From: Haloarcula sp. H-GB4
Lineage (GTDB): Archaea > Halobacteriota > Halobacteria > Halobacteriales > Haloarculaceae
Assembly (NCBI RefSeq): GCF_030848575.1
Contig: NZ_JAVDDX010000001.1
Coordinates: 1,426,001-1,490,000, forward strand
DNA: 64,000 nucleotides
Reading direction: 5' to 3'
A program made the translations under genes and the position numbers. This document shows, one piece after another, positions 42,928-51,945 of this stretch. The notes beneath the pieces were generated by a model. That model had not been told where the DNA came from and made no database searches. It saw only the letters and a program-made list of their open reading frames with translations. Each line of letters opens with the position of its first letter. Positions within the stretch are counted from its first letter, which is position 1.

Positions 42928-44505
42928 ATGCTACAACAGAGTCCGCCGACGCTGAAACAGCTCTACGAGTCAGTGCTCCGTCGATACGAGGGCGCACCTG
43001 CCGTCACATTCGGCGACGAGACGCTGACCTACGCTGACCTCGATACGGACTCCGCGCGTCTCGCCAATGCACTCTTGGAGCGTGGTCTTGAACCTGAAGA
43101 CCGCGTCGGAATCTTGCTATCGAATCGCCCGGAGTACACCGTCGCCGACATCGCACTTGCCCGTGCAGGCTTGGCGAAAGTCCCGCTGAACGACATGCTG
43201 TCGGCAGCGGACATCGAGTACATGTTGGACAACAGCGATACCAGCGCGCTCATAGTCGGCCCGTCTTTCGCCGAGATAGTCGAGTCAGTCGCTCCGAACG
43301 TGCCGACGCTGGACCGGGTCATCTCGATAGACGCGACAGTCAGTTCGAAACTGGAGCGCACCCACCATGTCGATTCGTTCGAGCAACTGTTCGAAACGGC
43401 CGAACCGGTGGCCCCGGACGTTTCGGTTTCGAAATCCACCCTTGCTGGCGTCTTCCACACTGGCGGGACAACCGGCGACCCGAAGGGCGTAAAACACACC
43501 CAGGAGAACCTCGCGCTGAACGCACTTGCACACGCCGTCGAACTCGATATCCAGCCCCGGGACACGCTATTGCTGATGACGCCGCTCCCGCACTCGGCTG
43601 GTCTCATCATGGCCGGCGGGTTAGCACAGGGGAGCCACCACGTCATCACGCAGGGCTTCGATGCCGAACGCGCCCTCGAACTCGTCGAGCAGGAAGACAT
43701 CTCGTGGACGTTCATGGTTCCCACGATGGTGTACCGCGTCCTCGACGTCCTCGAACGAGAAACACATGACACCTCGACGCTGGAGACGCTCGTATACGGC
43801 GCAGCACCGATGAAGCCGGATCGATTGCGCGAGGGGCTGGACAAGCTCGGCAGCGTCTTTCTCCAGCTGTACGGGCAATACGAGACGCCGGACCTCATCA
43901 CTGTCCTGCCGAAGGCCGCTCACGACCCCGACGACGAGGAGCGACTGTCCTCGTGTGGCCTCCCGACCACGATGTGTGAGGTGAAGGTTGTCAACGAGAG
44001 CGGCGAGACGGTCCCGCCTGGCCAGCCGGGTGAGATTCTAGCACGTGCCGCCTACTCCATGGAAGGGTACTACGAGATGCCGGAGAAGACCGCAGAGACG
44101 GTCGAAGACGGCTGGATCCACACCGGTGACATCGGGAAGGTAGATGAAGACGGCTACTTTTACATCATCGACCGGGACTCTGACGTTATCGTTAGCGGCG
44201 GGATGAACGTCTATTCCGTCGCCGTTGAGGAAGTCGTCCAGCAACACGACCAAGTGGCGAACGTCGCCGTCATCGGCGTCCCGGACGACGAGTGGGGCGA
44301 GGCGGTAAAGGCCGTCGTCGTCCCCGAGAGTGACACCGTAGACCGGGCGAATATCAGGTCGTTCTGTCGGGACCATCTGGCGGACTACGAAGTGCCGAAA
44401 TCCATCGATGTCGTCGAAACACTCCCGACGACCCCCTATGGAAAGCTCGACAAGAAACGACTCCGAGAACCATATTGGCAGGACCAGTCACGCCAGATCA
44501 ACTGA
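42928..44505 (+). CDS. AMP-forming acyl-CoA synthetase (candidate acetoacetyl-CoA synthetase)
   Basis: 525 aa. The ANL core motifs are TGGTTGDPKGVKH (phosphate loop, about residues 176-188), YGQYETP (about 312), GWIHTGDIGKVDEDGYF (about 389) and the C-terminal catalytic Lys in TPYGKLDKKRL. The family activates carboxylates through an acyl-adenylate. Downstream of acetone carboxylase the expected substrate is acetoacetate, giving acetoacetyl-CoA for thiolysis to acetyl-CoA. Substrate choice is inferred from context; other short or medium acids cannot be excluded. Confidence 0.8.
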   Translation: MLQQSPPTLKQLYESVLRRYEGAPAVTFGDETLTYADLDTDSARLANALLERGLEPEDRVGILLSNRPEYTVADIALARAGLAKVPLNDMLSAADIEYMLDNSDTSALIVGPSFAEIVESVAPNVPTLDRVISIDATVSSKLERTHHVDSFEQLFETAEPVAPDVSVSKSTLAGVFHTGGTTGDPKGVKHTQENLALNALAHAVELDIQPRDTLLLMTPLPHSAGLIMAGGLAQGSHHVITQGFDAERALELVEQEDISWTFMVPTMVYRVLDVLERETHDTSTLETLVYGAAPMKPDRLREGLDKLGSVFLQLYGQYETPDLITVLPKAAHDPDDEERLSSCGLPTTMCEVKVVNESGETVPPGQPGEILARAAYSMEGYYEMPEKTAETVEDGWIHTGDIGKVDEDGYFYIIDRDSDVIVSGGMNVYSVAVEEVVQQHDQVANVAVIGVPDDEWGEAVKAVVVPESDTVDRANIRSFCRDHLADYEVPKSIDVVETLPTTPYGKLDKKRLREPYWQDQSRQIN

Positions 44506-44508
44506 CCC

Positions 44509-44931
44509 ATGATCTCGAAGATCGATCACCTCGGTATCCTCGTCGACGATATCGAAACCAACAGGGAACTGTTCGAACTGCTCAGCCTCAATGTTGGGAC
44601 CGTCGAACACGTCCCGGCCTTTGGGGTCGACATCGCGTTCATTCGCGTCGGGGAGAGTCTGGTCGAACTCGTCGAACCAGTCGACCGGGGTTCGGAGATT
44701 GCTGCCGACCTCGACGCAACGCCGCAGTCAGCACTGATACACCACGTTGCGTTCCGTGTCGACGATATCGAAACAACATTGCTGGAACTCCGAAACGCTG
44801 GCGTGACACTCGCGGACGAGGAACCCCGTGACGGCGCAGGCGGTGCAAGCGTCGCGTTTCTCGACCGACAGGCTGGTAACGGTGTTCGCGTCGAACTCGT
44901 CGAGCGAGAGACGGACGTCGTCTTCAGCTAA
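44509..44931 (+). CDS. VOC-family protein, methylmalonyl-CoA-epimerase-like
   Basis: 140 aa. Two betaalphabetabetabeta modules hold metal ligands: KIDHLGILVDDIE with the first His, SLVELVEPVD with the first Glu, IHHVAFRVDDIE with the second His, and VRVELVERE with the second Glu. This is the layout of methylmalonyl-CoA epimerase and glyoxalase-like proteins. It begins three bases after the ligase gene and so is probably in the same operon, where it may act on a CoA intermediate. Whether it is a true epimerase is open. Confidence 0.75.
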   Translation: MISKIDHLGILVDDIETNRELFELLSLNVGTVEHVPAFGVDIAFIRVGESLVELVEPVDRGSEIAADLDATPQSALIHHVAFRVDDIETTLLELRNAGVTLADEEPRDGAGGASVAFLDRQAGNGVRVELVERETDVVFS

Positions 44932-44977
44932 CAACCGGCAGGAAGCAACTCACGTTATAAGAACAAAACATATGACG

Positions 44978-44996
44978 GTATTGTTCGTGACAATAC
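44978..44996. promoter_or_regulatory. Operator-like inverted repeat
   Basis: GTATTGTTCGTGACAATAC: perfect 7-base arms around 5 bases, followed by an A/T-rich TATA-like ACTTAATTAG. It lies between the epimerase-like gene and the Bat-type regulator (start 45160), so it probably controls the regulator gene or its autoregulation. Confidence 0.6.
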
Positions 44997-45159
44997 TTAA
45001 TTAGAGGAGAAACCTCGGGTACCGGTACTAGTCACCAAGCAGACTGGTGATGTTGGCTGTTACGGGCTTTCACACGCCAGCTTTCCATAACAGAGGATGC
45101 CAGCGGAACAAAACACGATATGATACCAGGCTGGACGCACAGACCGACACTCTGAACTG

Positions 45160-45840
45160 ATGCTCAGAATCGAATTTCAGATACGCTTGGCGGGAATTCC
45201 ATCGCAGATAGCCGACATCGACAGCCAGGTCAGTAGCGTCGAGATAGACAACGCACTACCAGTCGCCGGTGATTCGGTCTTTCTGTCCTTAACTGCCCAG
45301 TTCGGCTCCGACATCTCGCAGGACACACTCGCGGAGAAGTTGCCCGGCGTACAGATTATAGATATGTCGAAGGCGGATGTGAACCAGCATACGTACTATC
45401 TCGGCGTCATTGCAGCGCTCTCGGACGCATCCGTTCTCTCTCTCCTGACGGAAAACCAGGCGATTCCACACAGAATCGTCGGGCGGAACGCGCACCTCAA
45501 TGTGGTCGCATCCGTACGCGACTGGAACCATCTCAAGGAAGTCGCAAGCACCGTTGAGGACGAACACGGCTCACTGGAGTTGGTCGGGACGACACAGACC
45601 GAGACGATCGGGTTTCCGCTCGGCGGCAACAAAATAAAACAGAGCATGTCGGGCAAACTGTCCGACAAACAACTCGAGGTACTGGAGACTGCCTACCGGA
45701 TGGGCTACTTCAAGGTTCCACAGGAGGTGACAGCCGAGGAGATCGCGAGCGAACTGGACATCAGCAGGTCGACGCTGAGTGAACGGCTCCGCCGAGTCGA
45801 GCACAACTTCTGTGAGTTACTGTTCGGGCCACAAGAATGA
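45160..45840 (+). CDS. Bat-type HTH_10 transcription regulator
   Basis: 226 aa. The N-terminal 160 residues are a beta-rich sensor-like region without a named domain. The C-terminal 55 residues are the HTH_10 module typical of haloarchaeal Bat regulators: KQLEVLETAYRMGYFKVPQE, then AEEIASELDISRSTLSERLR. It likely senses a metabolite or redox cue and activates the neighbouring acetone-carboxylase genes. Its last four bases overlap the next gene. Confidence 0.8.
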   Translation: MLRIEFQIRLAGIPSQIADIDSQVSSVEIDNALPVAGDSVFLSLTAQFGSDISQDTLAEKLPGVQIIDMSKADVNQHTYYLGVIAALSDASVLSLLTENQAIPHRIVGRNAHLNVVASVRDWNHLKEVASTVEDEHGSLELVGTTQTETIGFPLGGNKIKQSMSGKLSDKQLEVLETAYRMGYFKVPQEVTAEEIASELDISRSTLSERLRRVEHNFCELLFGPQE

Positions 45841-46235
45841 CGACGATCATCATCATCAATTCGGTCGAGCAACAACCCACTGTCAGGGAGGTTCTGAGCT
45901 CAGTTGTCGACGTGGGCGAGACGGTTTATTTTCTCCGATTGCCGACCGTTCGCTGTCTTGGCCCGCTCATTCAGGAAGTCAACCCCATGATCGAATACGA
46001 TGTGGAGTACACGATTAGCTGTCTCCCCGAGGGATATGACGTTGCCGAGCTCGTCGAATTCGCAGTCGAAACCGACGCCGACCGGATCTGTATCGGGATC
46101 TCCGAACGGACAGTGACCGGCAAAGCTCGAATTGACGACCTGACGGAGTCAGTGTTGCTCCACGACCGGATTTCTGGCGACTTCGTGGTCGGTGAGCACG
46201 TCATCATTCTGGAGGAACTCGACTATGCGCAGTAA
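45837..46235 (+). CDS. UspA-like small protein coupled to the regulator
   Basis: 132 aa. A Rossmann-like Usp fold is suggested by the last third: EFAVETDADRICIGISERTV, then TGKARIDDLTESVLL, the equivalent of the Usp GxxGxxxxxGS nucleotide loop in altered form. The start overlaps the regulator stop (ATGA), so the pair is co-translated. It may be the sensory partner of the regulator; this is inference. Confidence 0.6.
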   Translation: MTTIIIINSVEQQPTVREVLSSVVDVGETVYFLRLPTVRCLGPLIQEVNPMIEYDVEYTISCLPEGYDVAELVEFAVETDADRICIGISERTVTGKARIDDLTESVLLHDRISGDFVVGEHVIILEELDYAQ

Positions 46236-46297
46236 CGTCTCAGCCGAGAACTGCGGCCGCCTGTCAGCACTACGGCCACCGAAAGAGGAGACCAGCG

Positions 46298-48811
46298 ATG
46301 AGTCAAACTGACCAAAACAAGACCGAACAACGCCGGCAGGAAGCGAAACGACAAAAAGAGATCGTCCGAGAGAAACGGCAGCGAAACGAGGGCATTGGCT
46401 GGGACGGCAGGACGCTCCGCGAGCAACTGGCCGAGCTAGAGGACAAGACGGAGGCGACGGGCCGCTACTCCGGGATCACAGAGCTCTCACTCAAAGAAGA
46501 CGACCCGATACGGTTCGAACAGCTCTATTCGCGGCTCCGTGGCGACCTTGTAACTGCACGCGAGATCTCGAAAGAAGTCTCTGCGACCCCAATCGTCGAA
46601 CAGGAGGGTGAACTCTGTTACGGCCTGTTCACCCCGGAAGGTGACTCTATCGCCGTTTCGACGGGAATTATTGTCCACGTGCACACGATGAGCGAAGCTA
46701 TCAAATTCATGATTAACCACGATTACGAGGAGAGCCCGGGAATCGAACCGGGAGATATCTTCGTCAACAATGACCCCCACGTGGGGGACGTGCATCCGTG
46801 TGACCTGATGACGCTGATTCCTATCTTTCACGATGGCGAACTCGTCGCCTGGGCTGGCGGCGTCAACCATGTCATCGATACCGGGGCAATCGGTCCCGGC
46901 AGCATGAACGTCTCACAGGCCTCCCGCTTCGGCGACGGTGCCTACTACACGGCCCGCAAAGTCGGTGAGGAGTTCCAATTGTACAACTCCTGGAAAAAAG
47001 AATACCCTGCCAAGACGCGGACGCCGAACTTCCTGAAACTCGACGAGAGAACCCGTATTACCGGCTGTCTCATGATCCGGGACTCGGTCAAGGAGATGAT
47101 CGAGAGAACGGGGATCGAGACGTTCAAACAGCTCTCTCGGGAAGCGATTGAGTACGGTCGACGCGGCTTTCGCAACAGAATCAAGAAGACGATGCTGCCT
47201 GGTACGTATCGCGGCGCATCTTTCGTCGACGCGCTCTATGAGGGGCAACAGAACGTCACACGCGAATACGCAAACGAGAATCATCTCATGCACGCCCCCT
47301 CAGAGCTACACATCCGCGAGGACGGCTCGTTCCAGGTTTCCTTCGAGGGCGCAAACAAGTGGGGCTGGCATCCCTACAACTGTACCCCAGCCGCCATACA
47401 GGGCGGTATCTGGGTGATGCTCACGCAAACTGTGATACCGAATGAACTGGTCAACGACGGCGCATACTACGCCTGTGATTTCCATCTACCTGTCGGGTCG
47501 TGGGCCAACACACAGAACACTGAGACAGCGCACGCCTACGCCTGGCACTTCCTGGTCTCTGCCTGGGCCCCACTCTGGCAGCATCTCTCGCGGGGATACT
47601 ACGCACGCGGCTTCTGGGAGGAAATCAACGCCGGCAACGCGAACACGTCGAACTGGCTGCAAGGCGGCGGCATCGACCAGTTCGACAAACTCCACGCCGT
47701 CAATTCGTTCGAAGCTGCCTGTGAGGGGGTGGGTGCCCGCTACGTTGCGGACGGCGAGCCCCACGCATCAGCTATCTGGAACCCCGAAGGCGACATGGGC
47801 GACGCCGAGGCGTGGGAACAGGTCGAACCGCTGCCGTTCCTTGGCCGTGCAGTCAAGCCCAATACAGGCGGTGCTGGACGCCGTGCAGGCGGCGCTGGTT
47901 TCGAGTCGATGCGAACGATCAAGGACGTGAGCCGGTGGCTGCTGTATGAGATGGGCAACGGCTACATGACCAGCGACGGTGGCCTCTTCGGCGGGTATCC
48001 CGCTGCCTCGGGATATATACTGAACGCACAGGATACGGACCTCGAGGAACGCTTCGAGAACGGCGAGGACTACCCACAGCACGACCTTGACCCGGAAAGT
48101 GGCGAGTTCGAGTCCAAAATCGACGGAGACGTGACGCGGCGCCCGGAGGGTATCAGCACGCCCAAAGAGTTCGACGACTACGACATGTACCTGAACTACC
48201 TCCGCGGTGGGTCGGGACTGGGCGACCCGCTCGAACGTGACCCGGAAGACGTCCTTTCGGACATCCATGATGGGTATGTCCTCCCCCGACACGCCGAAGA
48301 CGCGTATGCGGTCGTGGTGAACAAAGTCAACGGCGAGGCAAAGCATAACTCCGCTGTCCAGGGCGAATGGGAACTCGACAAGGAAGCGACCGAACAACTC
48401 CGCGAGAAGCGCATGGACAAACGCGCCGAGAAAGCACAACCGGTGTCGGAGTGGTACGACCAGCAACGCGATCGTATTCGGAATGAAGAGGACCTCATCG
48501 ACGACGTAAAAAAGACCTACGAGAGTAGCATGCGGATGAGCGAGCAGTTCGCAAGATTCTTCCGGAACTTCTGGGACCTCCCAGAAGACTTCGCGTTTGA
48601 TCTCAGCTATCAAGCCGAACAGTCGCTGGACAACAGGTTTGACTCTGGACTCCGGCCGATGTGGGACAACTACACGCGGCGACACAAAACCTGGCTTGAC
48701 GTGGATGATGAACCGTACGTCCCGTACACGTGGACAGACCGGTCGCTTCAGGACCTCCCGGACTCAGTGTCGACGTTCAAGCATCTTGAGCAAACAAGCG
48801 ACGACGATTGA
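46298..48811 (+). CDS. Second alpha-type subunit (HyuB-like), paralogue of the gene at 39826
   Basis: 837 aa. The central part (about residues 60-700) is nearly identical in sequence to the protein at 39826, including GDIFVNNDPHVGDVHPCDLM. The first 40 and the last 60 residues differ. There is no beta or gamma partner next to it, so it either shares the partners of the first locus or replaces that alpha subunit under other conditions. It follows the regulator pair after 62 bases. Some synonymous positions are conserved in long stretches, suggesting recent duplication or gene conversion. Confidence 0.8.
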   Translation: MSQTDQNKTEQRRQEAKRQKEIVREKRQRNEGIGWDGRTLREQLAELEDKTEATGRYSGITELSLKEDDPIRFEQLYSRLRGDLVTAREISKEVSATPIVEQEGELCYGLFTPEGDSIAVSTGIIVHVHTMSEAIKFMINHDYEESPGIEPGDIFVNNDPHVGDVHPCDLMTLIPIFHDGELVAWAGGVNHVIDTGAIGPGSMNVSQASRFGDGAYYTARKVGEEFQLYNSWKKEYPAKTRTPNFLKLDERTRITGCLMIRDSVKEMIERTGIETFKQLSREAIEYGRRGFRNRIKKTMLPGTYRGASFVDALYEGQQNVTREYANENHLMHAPSELHIREDGSFQVSFEGANKWGWHPYNCTPAAIQGGIWVMLTQTVIPNELVNDGAYYACDFHLPVGSWANTQNTETAHAYAWHFLVSAWAPLWQHLSRGYYARGFWEEINAGNANTSNWLQGGGIDQFDKLHAVNSFEAACEGVGARYVADGEPHASAIWNPEGDMGDAEAWEQVEPLPFLGRAVKPNTGGAGRRAGGAGFESMRTIKDVSRWLLYEMGNGYMTSDGGLFGGYPAASGYILNAQDTDLEERFENGEDYPQHDLDPESGEFESKIDGDVTRRPEGISTPKEFDDYDMYLNYLRGGSGLGDPLERDPEDVLSDIHDGYVLPRHAEDAYAVVVNKVNGEAKHNSAVQGEWELDKEATEQLREKRMDKRAEKAQPVSEWYDQQRDRIRNEEDLIDDVKKTYESSMRMSEQFARFFRNFWDLPEDFAFDLSYQAEQSLDNRFDSGLRPMWDNYTRRHKTWLDVDDEPYVPYTWTDRSLQDLPDSVSTFKHLEQTSDDD

Positions 48812-49352
48812 GCTGACCCAGAGCGTACTGCTGGAAAGTCTACCCGTCGTTTGTAACGTTTCAACTTCAGCTTCAATTGGTGTATTTATCGTTCTGATAT
48901 GGTTTTATCAAGCCTACTAGTTACCTATTGTCGGCGTTACGAAGTGCACATATTGGTGAATCAGCTGAACGATCGCCACACGCCCTGGTGAGAAGCAACA
49001 ATTCACGTAGACACTGATGTTTCAATCATATCTGTAGCTGCCTGACCAGCCGAACGGGTGGAAGCGACCGGGAGCGTTTGCAAGAGAACCTGAGCGCGCT
49101 CTTCGGTGCGAGTAATCATTGAGAGTAGCGGGACAACCGATAACTTTTGCAGCAAATCCCCTCAAAAATTGCCAGCAACAGTCGGATATATACCTCATAT
49201 ATTCAGCAATACGGCAGGAAGTCGCCATCACATATCTCGCCATCGTGGACCTCTAGGATTCAGATGAGTCTCCGGACCGAGTAGATTTCAGCATCGCTCA
49301 CCGACTTTACTGTGGCGAAAACATCCATAAGAGAAGCACGAACTGGTAGTCG
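48812..49352. other. Spacer without a supported gene
   Basis: 541 bases. It contains the 42-base repeat at 49020-49061. A minus-strand frame (49022-49243) ends in that repeat (RFHPFGWSGSYRYD) but its body is not protein-like, so it may be the tail of a deleted gene. No RNA gene seen. Confidence 0.4.
49020..49061 (-). repeat. 42-base repeat, copy 1
   Basis: Matches 51695-51736 at 38 of 42 positions. Read on the minus strand both copies would encode the tail HPFGWSG followed by a few residues and TGA. Confidence 0.65.
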
Positions 49353-50909
49353 TCAGGGCCGACACGTGGCCACGAGGAGAGCGATCGCGACGCCGAGTAT
49401 GGCGACGCCCGCACCGAAGCCGCGGCCATCCTCTCCCGTTGTCTCGGTCACCTCGGTACTGTCAGTCGGCGAATCCGTGATTGCAGTGGTCGGAGACTCC
49501 GAGGCCACGTTCGTCTGAGGGGCAGTCGTGGTCAGCGGTGCGGTAGTTGGCGGTGCAGTCGTGGTTGCCATCGACCTATCTCGGAGTCCACCGGCTCCGT
49601 CTATCGAGAGGCGGGCGAACAGTTGGTCGCTCGTCCCGCGAGGAACGTTTGCCGATGTCACGAACCGCGGATCCTCTTGGAACACGACTTGCCCGTCGCC
49701 CGCTCGGTCCCAGTGGGTTTCGAGTTCTATCGGCCCGTCCGGCAGACTTGAGACGTTTCGAATGTAGACCGTCTGCGTGCTCTGTCCGTCTGGCACGGGG
49801 ACTGCTTGGGTCACGAGGCCCTCATCCGTTCGCAGTTTGACCTCCAGGATTCCCTGGTCGGGGAGGCGGAATGACGCGTCAACGCGGAGCGTCCAGTCTT
49901 CACCGTCCGTCCCGAGTGCCGTCGCAGACAGGTTCGACCAGCGCGGCTCAGGACCAACGATGACGTCCCGATCCCAGACCGTCCGGTCCTGTCCTGTCGC
50001 CCGGAGCCTGAACCACTCGTACTCGTCGCTCGGCACGTCACGGAGTGTGGCAGAGAACGCCGATTGGACGGCTTCCCGGTTGGCACCTTCCGAGCGAGTC
50101 TCGCTCGTAGTCACCGCTGCTGTGGCAAGGGTTGCTCCGCTCGGGTCAACTGCTTCGACAGTTATCGTCGTTCCGGGACGGACATTCGTCTGCCCCGACA
50201 GATCGAGTGTCGTCGTATTTGCGTACACCCGAGCTGGGCCATTCCCGTCGAATCTGAGATCAGGGGTGGTCGAGTCGACAGTTGCATCCGGGAAGTAGAA
50301 CGTGAACTTGTCTTCGAAGGCGTCCGTTCGGGAGTTGGTGTGCGTCTCGACTTCGACGACAAACTCGTCGACCGATGGCTCGAACGCGATGGGATCGTGA
50401 GTGTCGCGTTCGACAAGCGCGAGGGTCCTCGAATCGACGACGACCGAGAGCGTCGCGTTCGCGCGGTCGTGGACGACATGAGTATCACTCTCGTTGAGAG
50501 CGATTTCGTACGGCTGTCGATTCGGGCCGACCAGCGCCCGGACCGACATGTTCGTGTCACTCTCGTCGAGCATCCGGTAGAACCGGTCGGTCGTGTTTGC
50601 GCCGTTGGTCGCCGTGAAGGTCGCATTCACTTGCTCGGAGTGAATCTGGAGGACTATCGTATCGCCTGTGACGACCGGTTCACCCTCGTCGACCACTTCG
50701 AGCGTCCCGTCACCACGCAAGGCACGGACATCGCTGTCGTCGGTGATGCCATCGGCGACGACACCCTGAGCGGCTAGTACAGTGACGTTCCCGTTCGACG
50801 TGGTGCGGTCTGTCGGTGTCTGTCCGCTGACGGCGGCGACTGTCGCTACCCCTGTCAGGGACAGGACGAGTAGTGTCGCGACCCTGTATCTACTGGTATG
50901 GAGGGCCAT
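49353..50909 (-). CDS. Secreted surface protein with C-terminal anchor
   Basis: 518 aa. The N-terminal signal peptide is YRVATLLVLSLTGVATVAAV. The ectodomain is beta-rich with many NxT/NxS glycosylation sites and resembles haloarchaeal BGTF/DUF7827-type surface proteins. A Thr/Pro/Ser-rich stalk of about 50 residues precedes a C-terminal helix, GRGFGAGVAILGVAIALLVA. The Gly-Phe start of this helix is like a PGF-CTERM sorting signal, but Pro is replaced by Arg, so archaeosortase processing is uncertain. It is probably a cell-surface protein of unknown task. Confidence 0.7.
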   Translation of the reverse strand: MALHTSRYRVATLLVLSLTGVATVAAVSGQTPTDRTTSNGNVTVLAAQGVVADGITDDSDVRALRGDGTLEVVDEGEPVVTGDTIVLQIHSEQVNATFTATNGANTTDRFYRMLDESDTNMSVRALVGPNRQPYEIALNESDTHVVHDRANATLSVVVDSRTLALVERDTHDPIAFEPSVDEFVVEVETHTNSRTDAFEDKFTFYFPDATVDSTTPDLRFDGNGPARVYANTTTLDLSGQTNVRPGTTITVEAVDPSGATLATAAVTTSETRSEGANREAVQSAFSATLRDVPSDEYEWFRLRATGQDRTVWDRDVIVGPEPRWSNLSATALGTDGEDWTLRVDASFRLPDQGILEVKLRTDEGLVTQAVPVPDGQSTQTVYIRNVSSLPDGPIELETHWDRAGDGQVVFQEDPRFVTSANVPRGTSDQLFARLSIDGAGGLRDRSMATTTAPPTTAPLTTTAPQTNVASESPTTAITDSPTDSTEVTETTGEDGRGFGAGVAILGVAIALLVATCRP

Positions 50910-51000
50910 CGATTCGTAATCTTATCCGAGAGACAAATGCCTTCTGACGGGTCGGTCCGCTTGCATATTGATCCCTGGGGCTACACCAGCATCCGGCTTC

Positions 51001-51492
51001 TCACAGGTCCTTTACGAGAATAAGCTCCGTTACATCCTGCCCGGCGAGTTCAGCCGTTCGTCTTTCGTGAATCTCGAAAGCGTGTTTCGCATAAAACGCT
51101 CTTCCAACGTCGTTATCCGCCATCACTGACAACCAAACGGAGTCGTGTCCGTCCGTTCGGAGCGCAGTACAGAGCCGTTCCAGAAGTGTCGTCCCGATTC
51201 CGTCTCCCCAGTTGGCCGGCGAGATATAGATCCGACTCAGGACTGCGTCGGCGGGACCGTCTTCACTCGGCCCGCCTTGCACAAATCCGACCAGATCGGC
51301 ACTGATAGCGACGAACATCGGGTTCTCCGGTCGCTCGATAGACTGCTTCAGTGCGCCTACATCGTACCACTCGTCAATCATCTTATCCACAGCTTCCTCT
51401 CCCATAATCTCGTCATATGTTTCGTGCCACGATCGGCGTGCAACCCGGCGGACTGCTGGCGCATCGTCCGGTATCGCCTCACGAATGTCCAT
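51001..51492 (-). CDS. GNAT-family N-acetyltransferase
   Basis: 163 aa from ATG 51492 (MDIREAIPDDAPAVRRVARR). The acetyl-CoA pyrophosphate loop is SPANWGDGIGTTLLERL (about residues 90-106). A typical last strand follows (VGRAFYAKHAFEIHERRT). Substrate unknown. It stands alone. Confidence 0.85.
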   Translation of the reverse strand: MDIREAIPDDAPAVRRVARRSWHETYDEIMGEEAVDKMIDEWYDVGALKQSIERPENPMFVAISADLVGFVQGGPSEDGPADAVLSRIYISPANWGDGIGTTLLERLCTALRTDGHDSVWLSVMADNDVGRAFYAKHAFEIHERRTAELAGQDVTELILVKDL

Positions 51493-51945
51493 CCGTGATT
51501 GCCCACTCCATCTTCGAATCGACATAACTGTCGGCTCGGTACTTCAGTGAACGGTATGAAATAAAGTCAGCTCTCGTGCTGGACTCACACTCTCTCTACG
51601 CCACGTCGGTTGTCTCAACTGCGGAGTTTCAACAGGACCGATTCAACTCGGCCTGTCGCATCGTTCGGAGGCTGCTTTCGAGCATATAACAGTCTTTCAA
51701 TCACATCTGTAGCCACCTGACCATCCGAACGGGTGGGACTGAAAGGGGGCGGGCGCTCCGGGACGACGGGCGACGCAAGCACCGACTGGAGCGAAGCGAG
51801 TGTGCGGCGCTCCGCGCCGCGATCACTCGAACGGTGAGCGAAGCGAGCCGTGAGAGCCCCTCGACTGGAGCGCCTGGGGGCTTTCTATGCCAACATGGCC
51901 TCTCCTCCAAACATTTTAAACCAAACACATACAAAGTAAATTATA
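51493..51945. other. Spacer with repeat and promoter of the coupling ATPase
   Basis: 453 bases. It holds the second copy of the 42-base repeat (51695-51736), a GC-rich part with inverted GCGAAGCGAG/CTCGCTTCGC-type motifs (51750-51870) and, at about 51914-51922, an ATTTTAAAC TATA-like element roughly 25 bases before the ATG at 51946. Confidence 0.5.
51695..51736 (-). repeat. 42-base repeat, copy 2
   Basis: See copy 1 at 49020-49061. The two copies bracket the surface-protein and acetyltransferase genes in the same orientation. Confidence 0.65.

Noticed and set aside
49020-51736. CRISPR-like repeats
   Set aside because: Only two copies 2.7 kb apart, with coding-like differences and no spacers. 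No array of regularly spaced repeats is seen anywhere.
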